Below are positions 1 to 11,722 of a DNA stretch of 64,000 bases, piece by piece (the first letter of the stretch is position 1; every line of letters begins with the position of its first letter). The notes beneath the pieces were generated by a model, which did no database searches, was not told where the DNA came from, and worked only from the letters and a program-made list of their open reading frames with translations. This DNA comes from Lota lota (taxonomy: Eukaryota > Chordata > Actinopteri > Gadiformes > Lotidae), in assembly GCA_026745465.1 (NCBI GenBank), contig JACYXH010000826.1, positions 3,462,792-3,526,791 on the forward strand, in the 5' to 3' direction. Position numbers and translations under genes: made by a program.

Positions 1-504
1 TTCCCCTATGTTTGCTTTACCTAACCCTGTGGATAATGTAGGCTGATCGGCCAAACAGCGCATCAATATCCTAACATTTGTGAGCAGGCCTCTAAGATCT
101 ATTGTTCAACATAAAGGCACCCGTTAACTTCCGAATGTTGTCGGTTCTGACCCACGGTATACCCTCTCACTCCGACCAATACGAAACAAGAAGTATCATT
201 ACTTAAAAGGTAAACAATAAAACGTGATGTTTAATGAGACAAAGAACAAGCACTCACCTGCGGCAAGGAAAAATGTAAACTGTTTAAAAACGAATGCTTT
301 TCAATATAAATCCTTGTTTAAGAGGTAGATTATTTGTTTGGATAATATAAAGACCGTGGTTTCTTCGCAGAAGAAATAAAAATATATTATTAGGGACTAT
401 ACATTCGGAGTCAATGTTCGTTACTTTCCTCGTCGTTTCCGAAGTCCCAACTGAAGGCTTTGTTATTGTTGTGGAGTACTAACAGCTGATCGCTGCGACC
501 GCCT

Positions 505-605
505 ATGGGAGGGACAAGTCGTAAATCACACAGCCAATCAGAGGTCGCTATTCGCTCTGATTGTCTGTCACCAACGCACGTGACCGACACCAGAAAAGAG
601 CATGT
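505..605. promoter_or_regulatory. Possible promoter-like block (CCAAT box and E-box)
   Basis: The segment contains AGCCAATCAG at about 531-540, a classic CCAAT box, and GCACGTGAC at about 576-584, a canonical CACGTG E-box. Its base composition is more GC-rich than the surroundings. No open frame or splice site that would start a recognisable gene was found next to it, so this rests only on motif clustering and may be chance. Confidence 0.2.
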
Positions 606-2152
606 ATTGGCAAAGCACAACTAGGCTCTGGGAGTGCCTCGCAAAAAAAGATTAATATATTTAAAAAGAAATATATATATATATATTGAAAGCCAAATAT
701 ATGTTGGGAAAAACACTCCCTCACCACAACTTCGTTGTTAATGTCTTGCGTAAGTGAGACCACGCTAAATAATAGCCTATATAAGGGAAGACGACCCGTG
801 GCCTTGAGGTTTGCAGTTACACGGTTATAAAACACCTGACGTGTAGGGAAAACAATTGCGTTGGTTAAGACACTAGGGCCCGATAGGTTTTACCTTTCTC
901 TGTTCTCAATATATTTAACAATTTATTTCTAAAGGATTTGCAGAGATGCCTCTCCAAAAACAATTACCCATCCATCTGTTATTGATTGGCCAGAAAAACA
1001 CAACTTGTGCCTAAACACATTTAGCCTAGGCCTACTTTATAAACACAAAGTCCTACTCGCTTGGAATTTGAGATTACATAAGACCTGGATGTACAAGGAA
1101 CTGCCCAAAACACCTACTTTGTGTAGGGTTTTGTCTGGGATATATTCATCTTGCAAGACTATGAAAATAATGCATTAGTTAGCATTATTCAATCGACCAC
1201 AACAAATATATTGATTGAGTATATCCTAGATGGTTGGTAGCTTCACGATAACGTTTTTGGGATGTTGAATTTAAAAAAGAACCTCTGGACCAGGAGGATG
1301 GTAAGAAGACATGGCTTACAGACGATCTAGGTCAGGGGTGGGTTTTGGATAGGTCTCCCCCCGGCCTGGAGAATGGGGGGTAGGGCTTATCTCTACGGTC
1401 TTGAGGAAAGGACACACGCTTTGGACAAAGACTTCCTGAAAAGCTGGTGAACAACCAGATCATCCAGAGACTGCTGCTGTCATGAGAGCTTTGGTTCTCT
1501 TGACCTGGCCTGTCTTCACAGGGCCACAGTTCTCTCTCTTTGCTCCACCCTTGACCTCGTCACCCATTGTTCTTTCAGGTGTTAACATTTTGGGCTGCTG
1601 AGTAAAGGACCCATCTGGGCTTGTGCTTATGTGGCATCTTTTTGTATGGAGTCACAATGCATAGGATAGAAGTACATTGTTGATAATACTCTACAGTCAT
1701 ACCTTGTAAGTTTAGGAAAAGGTTTGTTTTACAATAGGAAAGATTGTGTATGAATGAAAGTTATAAAGTTATAGGGAAATATGATGCAGCATTACATAAC
1801 GTCTTCAAATGTCCTGTACATTCTGATTCATACAAAACTTAACATTAATACTAAAACTTGACTATAAATAGTCATTATACCACTAGGCATACTACTACTA
1901 CTTCTACTACTAATTATAACATCAATACTAATCCTAATGATAATAATAATACACTACTACTAATAATGATGATACTAATAATAGTAATGATGATAATAAT
2001 ATATTGGATGTATAAAGTAGCACCTTTCAGAAAACCTAAGGTGCTTTATACAAGCACATACCTGGACCATTTGAGATAAAGAAACACATTTTATTAAACA
2101 ATCTTTCCCTTCTGCGGATGTGCCCAGACAAAGCTCTAAGGCAAGGCTCACC

Positions 2153-2221
<69 letters not shown>

Positions 2222-2253
2222 CATGTGTGTGTGTGTGTGTGTGTGTGTGCGTG
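2153..2253. repeat. (GT)n microsatellite, imperfect
   Basis: About 100 bases of GT dinucleotide repeat with scattered GC and CA interruptions. A short GA run follows at 2,306-2,323. The open frames across it (Cys-Val or His-Thr repeats) are artefacts of the dinucleotide. Confidence 0.95.
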
Positions 2254-3627
2254 CGCATGTGTCGGAGCCAGGCAGTTAGGGCAGAAGTTAGTCATAATGA
2301 AGGGCAGAGAGAGAGAGAGAGAGGTACAGATGAAACAGGATAATGCCATGAAGAGGTCAGAGCCAAACATGTCATCCTACCACAACCTGAGATCTCCATA
2401 GAGCCACACATGGGCCATCTCTGCCCAAGGTAAGAGGAAACACGTGTTGGATAATGATCATAGTAATAATAATAGTCTCCGTACACACACACACACACCG
2501 GATGGGGCTTATTATGTTATATTCATTAAAAATATATGTAAAACCAAACTTAAAGTTCATTTGCAGCGAAGAGAACGACTTGGTGCATTGTTCATTTAGT
2601 TGACATTCATTCATTTCAGTTTCTCAAATGCTTCTACTCTTAATTTCCTGCTCTACTAATTGTGCTACACAGAGAACACAAAGTCTTACTTTTTAAACAA
2701 AATTTCCCTCCAAGTTAACTACATAATAATGTTAACTAAGGTATAAACAAGGGCAGGTTGTCCCTGTATTGAAAAATTATGTACGATGAATTACATTATT
2801 TTCCAATTATGGGACTCCGTCACCAACTGTGTTTAGATATTCATTACTTTCATCTATAAGGTTATCGTTTTTTATCTACTTAATCAGCTGAAATTAAAAT
2901 ATTTTTCCACGGTGCTTTTAGTATATGGTTTTTGCATTGTCATGGAAACATCTGTTCGCTAGTTGTAAATTGTTGTTGTTAATCTTGGATTTGTACTAAA
3001 TTGATTCAGAACTGTTAGAAGGCAGAGGTGTCCCGTTATTTAAAAATAATGCAAACCCTTGGAACGTTATTGACCAATCAGAGTCGAGGATTCAACAATG
3101 CTGTGGTATAAATACAATAGCCTTAATATACATGTTGTATCTAGTGTGAAAATCAGGCAATTTGCCCTTGCCACGGAGCCCGGCTCTGCCTATTGGGTCA
3201 CCCAGAAACACACTTATCTATGACAGTCCTTGTGACACAAACCTTGCTGTGTAAGCTTGTGTACTGAACAGTGACCCCTACCCCCCACAACCTCCCACCC
3301 ACTTACCCATGTTGTTCAGTGATAGAACCACCAAGTGTGAACCATACAATCTGTTATATCACACACATTGGAAAAACACACAATGAATACGGAGAAAACA
3401 AACCAAGCGTTAAAATTTCCATTCAACAACATACCACACCTGTAATGTCCTGACCTCCGGGCAGTGATAAGATGTTATTGCTCTCCCATGGTGGTTGTTA
3501 CGTCACATCCACCTCACCTCAATGTTTTCATGTCCTATAAAATGCCTTCTACGCCACGCTGTACTAAAGAAAAAAGGAAACTAAGGTGAAGATTAAAAGA
3601 GACACAATAATAACAGTAACTAACTTA

Positions 3628-3960
3628 AAGGTGTAGTATTGTTTAGAATTTAGTTGAATCTAGCGGAACAAACTTGTCTGAAATGGAATTTCATATTCAT
3701 AAGTATGTCTTAATCAGTGTATAATCCCATGAAAATAAGAATTGTTGTATTTTTTTTACCTTAGAATGAGCCCTTTATGTCTACATAGGGAGTGGGTCCT
3801 CTTGCACGGAGCTCGCCATGTTGCACCTCCTAGTTTCTACAATAGCCCAGTTCTGTCTGCTCTATTCCAAATGGTGTCGTTGTGTTAAAATGCTACCACA
3901 ATGTGGAACAATCAACTATCATAATTGCAATATTACTTGTAAGCTCTGACCTACAGTTTT
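3628..3960 (+). mobile_element. Non-autonomous DNA transposon (MITE-like), copy A
   Basis: The segment starts with TTAAAGGTGTAGTATTG. Its interior (AATGAGCCC, ACATAGGGAG, CCATGTTGCACC, TAGCCCAG) matches, in reverse orientation, the block at about 37,845-38,000 of the same window. The start closely resembles the terminal inverted repeat of the element at 52,872-53,057. No transposase is encoded. The right boundary is approximate because the matching terminal repeat is degraded. Confidence 0.6.
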
Positions 3961-4008
3961 ACAGACTATAACTAAATACAATTAATAAATCTTTCAAAAA
4001 CCCTCAGC

Positions 4009-4079
4009 ACTTGACAGGTTACTGTCAGGTAACCAGGTCAAGTCAGGTAAACACACTTGACAGGTTACTGTCAGGTAAC
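4009..4079 (+). repeat. 25-bp direct repeat pair
   Basis: An identical 25-base unit beginning ACTTGACAGGTTACTGTC occurs at 4,009-4,033 and again at 4,055-4,079. A partial copy of the GTCAGGTAA core lies between them. This looks like a short tandem duplication. No function is visible. Confidence 0.85.
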
Positions 4080-4687
4080 TTGTCAAGGCCAACAGAACGA
4101 TGCTGTTGAAGAGGATGCCATCATTTTGGAAGTACCTACTGGAACCTTACAGGCCAGGACACACCACCGTAGCTTCTCCTCCGTCGCATGAAAAAAAAAA
4201 GGTGTGGGGGGGTTCTCAGTTGGTTGCTCACCATAGATGCCACTCAATCCTTCACACTGCACCTTCAACACATAAACAAACATATTGTTTGACGTTGTGC
4301 GCCTGTAGGGACAAGATGTCTTATCTGCTTTTGTAATTGCATATACGATTCTCAAAACATTAACTTTCCCTTTCTGTGTGTAACATTGCTTCCTTACATA
4401 ATCTGGCTAATATTTGCAAAGGTTTGGGCTTGCACAACACTGTCCGCTACCAGATAAGCACATGGGAACACACTCCTTGTGGTTTTCAGTCACTAAGGTC
4501 AGTTTGTAAACAATATTCTAGCTATGTCTAAACCAATTTTAAATTTACAAAACTATTTGTAATATTTTGGACAGAGACAGAATGTTTCTGTCCTCATAAG
4601 TAAATGGACAACCATCATGTCTGTCTGTCTGTCTACATAGTTGTTTTCAAAACACACACATTAACCACCTGACACATGCTGATGGCA

Positions 4688-4715
4688 TTCTGCGCTGATG
4701 CGTATCAGCGCAGAA
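4688..4715. repeat. Short perfect hairpin, 12-bp arms
   Basis: Arms 4,688-4,699 and 4,704-4,715 are exact reverse complements (TTCTGCGCTGAT / ATCAGCGCAGAA) with a 4-base loop. One further helical step of 3-4 bases is possible outside after a single bulge. The element is isolated in AT-rich DNA. Confidence 0.9.
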
Positions 4716-6465
4716 ATGCTTTCACTTATAAAAGGTGGTGTTTTGAAACATGTATTAAACCCTTTAAATGCTTGTATAACTTTGATTGGATAAAACATAT
4801 ATGGTTCCTTATCAAGTGAAATTAGTTACACATTGTTTTTCTGTTGTTCAGTCCTTCAGGAACTATCTATATTCTCTGCTGCTATATCCTTGTCTCCTTA
4901 TCTCATCGCAATTCAACATATTAACATATAGCTTCCCAAAGATTTTAAACGGTGGGGAAAGTGCTTTGGTGCAGTGACTGGGCGGAGCCAGTGGACTGTG
5001 CAAAAACAGAAAACACAACAAAGGAAGCTGGTGTCAAAGGTCCTGAGAATGTGTTTAGCGTGCTGGGAAAACATGGGCAGTGCTGTGTACTCAGACGGAG
5101 CCACAGGGACCGGGCTGCTATACCCACCACAGCATGCAGGGCTTCTAATACAACCAATCTGATGCATTCCTTTCATCAGCACACTTCTCTCACAGCACAC
5201 ATCTCAGTTTATATCCCATTAAAACATCTGTAGTGCTAGAGAGATCCAATCCCAATGAAAGCCCCAAAACCCTTGATGGCTGCAGCTGGGATCCCCGCCG
5301 ATCAAGAGAAAACATTTTGTAGTCCCTCTCTAACCTCCATGTTGATTTACATTCCTCAGTGTTGTCAAATGCCACATAAACAGGACATAAACAGGCATGT
5401 ACAGCTCTAAATCGTTAAATAATTACATAGAAACACTCATTCATGGTGGGTTTAAACAACATGCTTTTGAATACTACTTGTGTGTATAGTGGGTATAGAG
5501 ACTAACTGGTAGACCATTTGGGAAGGGTTTTGTAGTTCATGCCGATAACACTGTGTGTGTACTATTATGCAACAAACATCTTCTTAACTTAAAACTAGAA
5601 TTAAAGCAAACTAGCTATTTTATCTTGCACTAACTCTCCACTTATATAACCATCTGAATACACACTAGTTAAAAAGTTAAAAAGTGAATGTTGTTGGTGG
5701 CTTTTGCCTGGGCTGAGAACAACAACATGGTCTTCGACTGGTCTGTAGGGAAAGCTACACTTTCTTCAGAGGTCAGAGGACATAAAGGCCAGTGACATTT
5801 TTAAAGATATTTCAGGAAACCCGTTGACACTGGGACTTGGAACTCTGCTCTTAAAGAGCAGAATTATGGCGTGATTATATTGGACATGGATTCGAATAGC
5901 GTTATCCATTCAAACTAATCGCAGCTAAGCCTGCTTGACCAATCACAAGTGGGAAAAGTGTAAGTCAATACAAGTGGAAGTCAAAGAGAGTAGGATTGGT
6001 CAAATTACACCTATGGGTTATTTTGAGTCACAATTTCATCACTGAAACAAATAGGTTGAACAATTACACGCTCTGTCCAAAACATCTTAAATGTGTCACA
6101 ACCCCCCTTTCTATTATTTAAAGCTGAAAGACTCTGCCTGTGCTGACTTGTTCAATTTCCTATTGACACACTGTGGTTTCAGTGGGAGAACAAACAGATC
6201 CTGTTAAGGAGACATGTCCTCCATCTTAACAGCCATGTAGCCATTTTGTTCTAGTTATCGTAACCTTCCTGGCCCTCTGTCTTGCTCTGATAACCTGTGC
6301 TGTGTGTGTGTGTGTTGTTTGTGTGTGTGAGTCAGTCGGCAGGCTTTTTAACGTGGTGCAGAATGTGGGGCAGGTTGGGAGTTACTTACGCCTCTGGTGT
6401 GAGAATTCACAGCTAAACAGAGACTCACATAGAGAATGGCATGTGGATGCTGCATGCTCTATAAA

Positions 6466-6469
<4 letters not shown>

Positions 6470-6510
<41 letters not shown>
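6470..6510. repeat. (CA)n microsatellite
   Basis: A pure CA run of about 40 bases. A short TG-rich block at 6,300-6,330 lies upstream. Confidence 0.95.
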
Positions 6511-6512
<2 letters not shown>

Positions 6513-7552
6513 AGTGATGTCCTTAGAGTTGCAAGTGGAATGCAATCATTTCCATTTGGAGAGTTGTTGACATACAAATAATATTATATAGTATAGTAAA
6601 TACTGCCTATAATAGTACTTAAGAAATAGCTTAGTGCTTCTCTTACAGTATGTGCTACATCTTCGTTAAAAACGTCATTGATCCCCTTTTTGTACTGAAC
6701 ATGTCATTATAGACACTCCACTGAGAGAGAGTGACATACTCTTCGTAGGTTGCATCAGCTGGGCAGACAAGAGCAGGGAGGCGGGGCAGACTCCGGGAAG
6801 CCACTGGTCATTGGTTGTGACGCAGTGACACTCTTCCATGGTTGACCTCCTTGTATTTATAATGTCGCACTCAACTCAAACTGCTAGTAAATGCCTAACA
6901 AACTTAAAATTGGTGAAATTACCCCAAAAATGAAACTAGTTATTAAGTTCAAAAGATATTGCATATATTAACCACAATGAACCTAGTGAGTATAGTATGT
7001 AGTCTTTTTTAATGTGGGGAAACATCTTATTGGATTGCCCTGAATATAATAGATTGAATAGAATTAGTGAATATTTATAATGGTGGATGACCAACTGAAA
7101 AATCTGAGCGACACACCCTGTGTTTCGGGTTAGGAAGGAATCCAGACCTTCTGGTGTGACGGGACAGCTCCAGGACCGCTTAACACAAAATACTTCCTTA
7201 AAATTTTGATGAGTCATTTAATGATGTACCGAAAGAACATGTACCTTATGTACCTCTTTAAGAACATTTACTTAAAGAGGAAGTGCTCTAGGGAGCAAGC
7301 AGCAAACACACATTCCTAATTTTTTCAGACACCCGGAAGGTCTTCAGTCAAGGATACAACTCAGTAAAGGTGACTTCCTGGCATGGGTGTCTGTTTTCTG
7401 GTTCATAACAGACTACCAGTAATAATTCTGGTGTTGTTTGTTGCTAATCTGCATATGACAAAAGATGACAAATTATGCATCTTGTTTATTTAATAGATAT
7501 TAACAATGCAAACATCCTTTTTTACCAATGTTGTGTTGAAATCAAATACAGA

Positions 7553-7640
7553 TGAGAGAGCGAGAGAGAGAGGGGGAGCGAGAGAGAGAGGGAGAGCGAG
7601 AGAGAGAGAGAGACAACCCATTGGCATAATCAAGTCAACT
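7553..7640 (+). repeat. (GA)n tract with diverged 3' flank shared with two other loci
   Basis: A GA-rich run at 7,553-7,612 is followed by a flank containing ATAATCAAGTCA. That flank resembles the sequence after the GA tracts at 14,517 and 23,430. Those two are nearly identical to each other and this one is much diverged, so it may be an old copy of the same GA-anchored repeat. Confidence 0.45.
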
Positions 7641-8243
7641 GTGTACAATCACATTGAGTGCTTGCCTTAGAAGACCTTATTATTAACATCAGCAGATGGA
7701 AACAGGATTAGTGAACGTTCTGTGCTGTTCTCTAAGATGGCAGTCGTTTGAGGGTGCACAGAAATACAGCACTAAATCTACCTTTGCCATGGCATTTCAA
7801 ACAAAAGACCCAGCCTTAAGAAAAACCTTTAGTTGTATGAAGAGATAGAAAAAACAACTTATGATTTTGGCCGGCTAACAGCGCATTTTCAGCAGACATA
7901 TAAAAAACATTGTTTTACTTAGGTTTTCATTAAAGGATGTTTATATTGTAGCCAGATTAAGACAATCAGTGCTTATTCAATTATACAAGCCTATTTTAGA
8001 GGACAGTGATGTTAAAATAAAAAGGGCAGGATCATTTAGTGGCTAAAATTCACTGCAACTCACTTTGGATGAAAGGGTTTCCTGAAGGACCAAACAGAAA
8101 TCTGGGCCATACCAATAAGACATGGACATGCTTTTTTCCACACAAAGCAGTCTAATAGAACGAATACGCCGGAAGAGTGAAGCAGGTGCGCTCACTTCGC
8201 ACCAGAGGTGGTTTATTGGAGACGTCATTGACAAATGCCGAGG

Positions 8244-8286
8244 AGGAGTACTGAAGACTGTTGTCACAACAGTCTTCAGTACTCCT
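8244..8286. repeat. 43-bp near-perfect palindrome, 21-bp arms and 1-base centre
   Basis: Bases 8,244-8,264 and 8,266-8,286 are exact reverse complements, with a single C at 8,265 in the centre. The arms begin AGGAGTACTGAAGACTG and contain no low-complexity sequence. Outside the arms the symmetry stops abruptly (G at 8,243 opposite G at 8,287). A one-base centre makes a conventional microRNA hairpin unlikely. It is more consistent with a recent inverted duplication or a cruciform-forming site. Confidence 0.95.
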
Positions 8287-11200
8287 GAGGTGTTAGCGGG
8301 GAAACTGGGTCGCCAGAGGTTTCTACAAGCTAATGTTGAGTATTCATTTCACTGTGGTACACGGCAGCGCTGACACACTTTGCATATCAAACACATCGAA
8401 CATGGTCGAACATTCCATTCAAGCTGTCTTTTAAGAATTCTTTCTCTGATACTGTTTTCAAAGAACATCCTCGAACAAAGCTTCTTAAGACCCGTCTCTT
8501 GTAAACGTCTCATCAACTTTGTGCTGTCAGTACTACAATGTACTGTTGTTATATACCATATTTTGCACTTGACTACCACCTTATTTAATTTCTATACCTA
8601 ATCTGCACTGTCTCGTTGCACTAGCTCTAGCTCAAGCACTTAATCATGCTTCTGAAACATCTCAACCTGTCTGTAAAGGTATCTGAAAGCCTCTTGACAA
8701 TCTCCTCACTCCAGACAGAATGACAAGCGGAAGAAAAAATGCATCATCATCTAATAGACTATCATGCATAACAGACAGAAGACAGAAAACTCAGTAAAAA
8801 TGTTTAATGGTAAAATAATGTTTGGTGCTAAACAGAATAGAGGTTGAAATATTATGTTGACAGAGTGCCAAACACAGTGTAGGCAGAGTAGTATTCCAGT
8901 TTATGGCTGTAGAGGTCAGGGGTCAACGGCTTAGAAATATGCTGGTGGGTAGGAATGTACCACGGAGATTAACCTAGAGGGTTGAACATGCCCCTCTTCC
9001 CCAGATGTGGAAGAGACCATTTTTCCAACGCTAGTTTGACACTTCAGCCCACTGAACAATGGCAAGATAACTTTGACAGTACAATACATTTGGCATGTTG
9101 TTTTTTTTAATAACAAACGAAGGCTAACACACATTTTTTATTATTTCAATGGGTTTTTGAACTGGGCCTTTGAGCCACCACAGCCAAAGGTAGTCTGTTA
9201 TTAAACTATAACTGAGCCATGATGTCATGCATATTTCCCATTCATCGAGTGAACTGAACAGACTAACAGTGGCAGCAGCACTAAAAGCTTTAGCCAGGTT
9301 CCAAGTTGACTTGAATCAACCAGCAATTCACTTTTCCAGTAGGTCAATCCCTTTAACTGTTGTGCTTTAAGCCTCCAATGCATTGCACCGATAAGCTTGA
9401 GACTTGTTTAAGATGGCACTCTTGGACCTAAGAGGAAATGAAACAAGGCGGTCAGATGATTGCAGAAGCACATCCGAGCGCTGCATGTTGTAAACAACGG
9501 CCGTTCGGTGCATTAGACATCGCTGCTGCTGACCCAGCTTATATTTACATGTGTATATTTATATAATGCTGAGAGTACTGCAAACAGAAACGTGTTTTGA
9601 ACAGAAAGGACACGTTAGACCAAAAAAAGGACCATAAGAAACGTTTCAGTCGTTTTGTGTTGCATTGTAGACCTCAAAGTCCTAAAAAAAACACCATATA
9701 TCACCCAGGATCTCCCAAGACAAACAAATGCTTTGTCTGCCTAGTTACAAGTTCAGGAAGGTGAACGCCTAACACACACAACAACGGAACCAGAACTCTG
9801 CTTTTCTACCAGGACTAGCGTGAACAAAGAAACCCACACATAATGACCCATGTAACCTGGTCCTCGTCTTTCAATAACACTCGGTCATGGTGGTTTGTTA
9901 CAGTGGGTAAAATGGTTTGTCCCAGCAGTTGGGGACACCTAGATTCAGAAAGCTGATATCAGACCGGTGAGATGGACGTAATGAAAACTAGGCTGGTGAT
10001 GATTCATCATCGGATCAATGTAGAAAAGAGAAAAGCGGTCCATAGAGATGGGGATTAATAATGTAGCCAGCTGAGACACAGGTATTGTATGGGTTTCATG
10101 AGTCTAGTCTTCACAGGCAGACAATATGGAGGCACGCCGGGCAACATGAGAATAGTTGCTGGCCCAGTTACGTGTCTCCAGGGGGAGTATACCGCCTTTC
10201 TCTGATATTCGAAAGATGTATAATTAATACATTATTCTGTAAAAGTACGTAAAAGTGTGTTATGGTTTTTGTAACTTTAGAAAGCATCAACCAGTAGTAT
10301 GAAAGACAACCTCATAACACATGTAATGTGGATTAGCGCAAACTCTAAAGCTGGCTATTACCCTTCTAGAGTGTACAAAAAGGTAACCGCTTGTTCATCA
10401 CGCATACATAGATATGTCTATTTATCTGATCCGTTTAATCATGTAGAGAGGCATTTAAATGTCTGCAAAACTAAAAGCCTCACCCTTAATAAACATAACA
10501 TTCAGAGGCCAATCAATTTGTCCATCATATTTTGGATAATAATTTTCCTTAATTATCCTGATAGTAACATTCAATTTCTTTCTTTGTGGTTTAACACGTA
10601 CATTTACTTGGTACGATCCAGGTAAGATGATTGAGCCTGTTTTAAGATGGTAGTTGTATTATTTAGACTTCAGAACCATACATTGTCATAGCAGAAGTGT
10701 GAGAATAACCTTACAAGGTACAGAGACTCTGATACTTGAACTTGCATACAAAAAGCTAGCAACTCTGTGTACAATGATCCGTCTCAGTACAGACAGAGTT
10801 ATTTTATATCAACTATCAAAAGCCACCCTATAAACAACTCCATAACCCCCAAGAGAGATCGATCCCAACACCTTGTTTTTTCTTCTTCTGTAAGGGTGTA
10901 AAGTTCATGTGTCGTCCACCGACATAGTGGCAAGCAGACAACAATCACCACCCTGCCAGTGTTGTCACAAGTTGTAGACAAGCGAGTGTGGACTTCTGGT
11001 CTTTGTTGGGGCAAGCTTCCTTTCAAAACACACAGAAGTAAACAACGACCTGAGCACAGATCAGAGGTGTCAAACGCCTTGGAGGAGAACATCACAGAAT
11101 ATTCACAAGGCGCTACTGTGGAACAAGACTGCTGTCACCACGGCGCTCAGAGTGTGCAGAAAGGTGCTTTGCAGGGCCCCCTCCTCCTACTCCGTGTTCA

Positions 11201-11722
11201 GTGTAGAACAGATTCTACACGGGTCCTGCAACGCTCGGAGAACCTGTGATGTTTGGCTTTACAAAGCCCCTAATCAACACGTCTTAGGGAGTTCAATATT
11301 GACGTATTATAAAAGTGGAATTTGAAATGGTAAGACGTTACGAAGATACTTTTTGTTTTGTGTGTCTGAGAGATTTAAATACCATTATGTCAGGACACTG
11401 CTCGTGTTTGAATACAGTATTTTTGGACGCTGTGTGCTCTGATGGTGTTGATAGAGGATACTGTTGACCTGCCAATCAAAATCCCCGCCAGGATTTCAGG
11501 AATTATATTTCTAGAAAAATAAATATTATTCTGTTATTAAACTTTGTGTACATATCCCACTTTATATCCTGGATAATACTAAATGAAGTCAAACAGTAAA
11601 GTTCAGTGACTTTACAGTTAACGTCTGCTGCTTTAACAGTAAAGCATTTGTTTGTTGGTCCCGATAAGCAGCTTTTCATGCCAAATTTAGGATCCACCGC
11701 TACTAGGAGACCATATCTCATC

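Larger units (their letters stand above)
1..11722. other. Gene-free flank downstream of nagpa
   Basis: I recognise no protein-coding exon in this stretch on either strand. The open frames are short, start in low-complexity or unique AT-rich DNA, and resemble no family I know. Identifiable contents are listed separately: microsatellites near 2.2, 6.5 and 7.6 kb, a small DNA transposon at 3.6-3.95 kb, a 25-bp direct repeat near 4.0 kb, and palindromes at 4.69 and 8.25 kb. A block at about 440-620 has a CCAAT box and a GCACGTGAC E-box and could be an isolated promoter, but no exon was found beside it. The nagpa 3' UTR must lie in the top of this stretch below 11,723. No canonical polyadenylation signal was seen on the minus strand in the first 700 bases, so its end is not placed. 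Confidence 0.6.

Noticed and set aside
8244..8286. Palindrome considered as a microRNA precursor
   Set aside because: The centre is one base, leaving no loop, and the 21-bp stem is too short for Drosha/Dicer processing.
10299..10625. 108-codon plus-strand open frame
   Set aside because: AT-driven composition with no motif or signal sequence, in gene-free DNA.
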